DNA of 64,000 nt from Cloeon dipterum (taxonomy: Eukaryota > Arthropoda > Insecta > Ephemeroptera > Baetidae). Where the stretch lies: assembly GCF_949628265.1 (NCBI RefSeq), contig NC_088788.1:21190335-21254334 (forward strand). The letters run 5' to 3'. Positions 62,301 to 64,000 of this stretch are shown here, one piece after another. The translations under genes and the position numbers were made by a program. The notes under the pieces were generated by a model. It had not been told where the DNA came from. It did no database searches and was given only the letters and a program-made list of their open reading frames with translations. How positions within the stretch are numbered: the stretch's first letter is position 1; every line of letters starts with the position of its first letter.

Positions 62301-64000
62301 TGGAAGCAAGGAAACCGCAGGCAAAGAAAAGCTGGAGCCTTTTGCAACATTTTGTACGAAATAGCAGAAAATAATAATAAAACATACTCTCAAATTATAA
62401 CAAATTTACTTGCTATTTTGAATTAGGTTGGGGCTCTACAGAAATTCTTATCAACAACTCTCATCATTTGAATTGAAATTACCGCTATAAAATTCATCCA
62501 GGGCAAAAAGCTTATCTATCAGCTTTAACGACATCCCGGCAGGGCTTAAAAAAGAGTGCGTCTCCCGACTCAAGACGAATGCGTGCCCCTGAAGGACGAG
62601 CGAAGAAAGAAAACGTCAAAACTGGAATGCTAATGAGCGGGGCTCATTTGGCAGGCAAGCAGTCAGGTGTCCTCAGCCGGCGAGAGCGGAGACAAAAGAC
62701 CCCTTGACCCTCCCGCCCGCACGCCCGCCCGTCGACTTCCTGCTGCCGCGCGCACTCTCTCTCCCGCCTTCTCGCAATTTAATTGCGAACGGGCCGCGGG
62801 CCGTTTTGCAACGAGCGCACCCTTTGCAACCTCTTTATCTCGCCCTTTGTTCCGGTTGGCGCGCGGAAACGACGCGCTGCCGCTTTCTCTGGCGCCAGCC
62901 GACGCTTCAAAAGCGGCCGGTTAAACGAAAGAAAAGAATACGATACCGCCTCCGCGAATATTTTTTATACATTTTTCATCCCTGCCATACACAAAGAAAG
63001 AGTAGAATAATTTAATTCAAAATTTCCTGGTTTGCAACCGCTCCAAAAATGAATAGAGTTTTGGATCTTATTGGATTGTTCGCGCGGAAGTCTCAAAGAC
63101 GGTTTTAAGTTGAAGTCAAATCCAGAAAACGCTTGATTAATAATTTTGATTTTATCAGTTTCTGCCATTGAAAGCAACACCAAACATTATTACTAAGTGA
63201 TAATGAAAACTATAAACACCAAACCTACCTGTGTGCTCTTTACATATCAATTAAAAATAAACCAATTAAGAAAGCGTATTATTTTTTTTAACCAAGTATT
63301 TACCGATGAGTATTCAGTTTGATGCAGCATTACCCAAATCAGCAATATATTCGCCAATGATTGCAGAGCTAGTCATGTTTACGCTATGCCGCTGTGAGTC
63401 CAACTTTTTTGCCGCTTTAGTTTGCAAACTGATCCACCTGCTTGTTGCTGTTGCAAATAATCGCGCTGCAAGCTATTTCCTGAGTGAGCCAATGAATCAT
63501 ATTTCATTGAAAGGAAATCAGGTCAGTGATAATTCCCAGTTCATTCAGAGTAGCAGCTTTTAACAATCTCTAACAATTTTCCGCGCAACTCCGAGAGAGC
63601 GAATTTTCTCGGGAGAGCTTGAAGCAAATTGCTTACACACGAATAACCCAACACATAAAAAATATTGGTTTCCGATGAAAAAGTATTGATTTGGTCGAAC
63701 AGCAAATAAAACGGAAAAACTCTTGCAACATATTTTTTTACAATAATTTAAATCTACATGGTGCGTATTTGTAAAAGGTTTTTAACAGTTATCATGGTAG
63801 ATTAATTTTCAGGTTTCAGGCTTAAACTCAAAATTGTTAGTTTTTTCAATTTCAGTTTAGTAATAAATCATTGAAACGAAATAGGAAGTTCAAACTTCAC
63901 CAATCAAGCAGTAACTAGTAATTAAAGAACTTGCATAATTTAGATAAATCCAACTCACACTTTTAAATTGGAAAGAACAATTTTTTTAACCTTATCAACA
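51028..64000. other. Probable long first intron / upstream region of frequenin
   Basis: Thirteen kilobases without a recognisable gene on either strand. GC- and CpG-rich blocks (about 52030-52500, 54040-54960, 57940-58100, 60880-61100, 62600-62900) alternate with AT-rich DNA, and frames up to 153 codons occur in them with no domain. The blocks could be alternative promoters or enhancers of frequenin. A missing frequenin 5' exon would need a minus-strand donor in phase 2 after a Trp codon start (TG|GT); I did not find a convincing one. Confidence 0.45.
59252..59300. repeat. (GA)n microsatellite
   Basis: About 24 GA units with one GG interruption near 59267. Uninterrupted GA tracts can bind GAGA-type factors, but nothing here shows that. 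Confidence 0.9.

Overview
This window is nuclear DNA from an intron-rich arthropod, most likely an insect. Genes have many short exons with canonical GT..AG introns, often only 50-65 bp. Proteins match insect orthologues (frequenin closest to fly Frq), two hairpins carry the arthropod miR-279 seed, and intergenic DNA is AT-rich. The intron density argues against a fly such as Drosophila. No bacterial features (operons, Shine-Dalgarno sites, CRISPR) are present.

Layout: a decayed Ty3/gypsy-type retroelement scrap (2-278); tafazzin (minus, 1092-2147) head-to-head with dipeptidyl peptidase III (plus, 3063-6884); DNA polymerase alpha subunit B, POLA2 (minus, 7650-13320), whose 2 kb third intron hosts two same-strand miR-279-family hairpins; a DMAC1-like small mitochondrial membrane protein (plus, 14052-14604) tail-to-tail with RTRAF/C14orf166 (minus, 14951-16002); a 1.4 kb terminal-inverted-repeat element (16280-17675); Roquin (plus, 19662-24363) tail-to-tail with a chymotrypsin-fold serine protease homologue whose catalytic Ser is Ala (minus, 25893-27233); the calcium-regulated mitochondrial carrier SCaMC (plus, 28153-44607), with a 10.7 kb intron holding candidate alternative first exons and a nested antisense gene for a novel repetitive secreted protein (minus, 33413-34477); and the last four coding exons of frequenin/NCS-1 (minus, 49298-51027), whose 5' exons were not found in the remaining 13 kb and probably lie beyond the window.

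Exon chains were assembled by hand from splice signals. Every complete gene model closes in frame: tafazzin 270 aa, DPP3 715 aa (803 aa with a leader), POLA2 572 aa, RTRAF 239 aa, Roquin 856 aa, SCaMC 481 aa, nested repeat protein 295 aa. The genes are unrelated housekeeping or signalling loci. Several act in mitochondria (tafazzin, SCaMC, probably DMAC1, possibly a DPP3 isoform) and two are EF-hand calcium proteins, but I see no pathway clustering. The items most worth follow-up are the intronic miR-279 pair, the nested repeat-protein gene, the modular SCaMC 5' end, the dead protease, and an unusual EF-hand substitution in frequenin.
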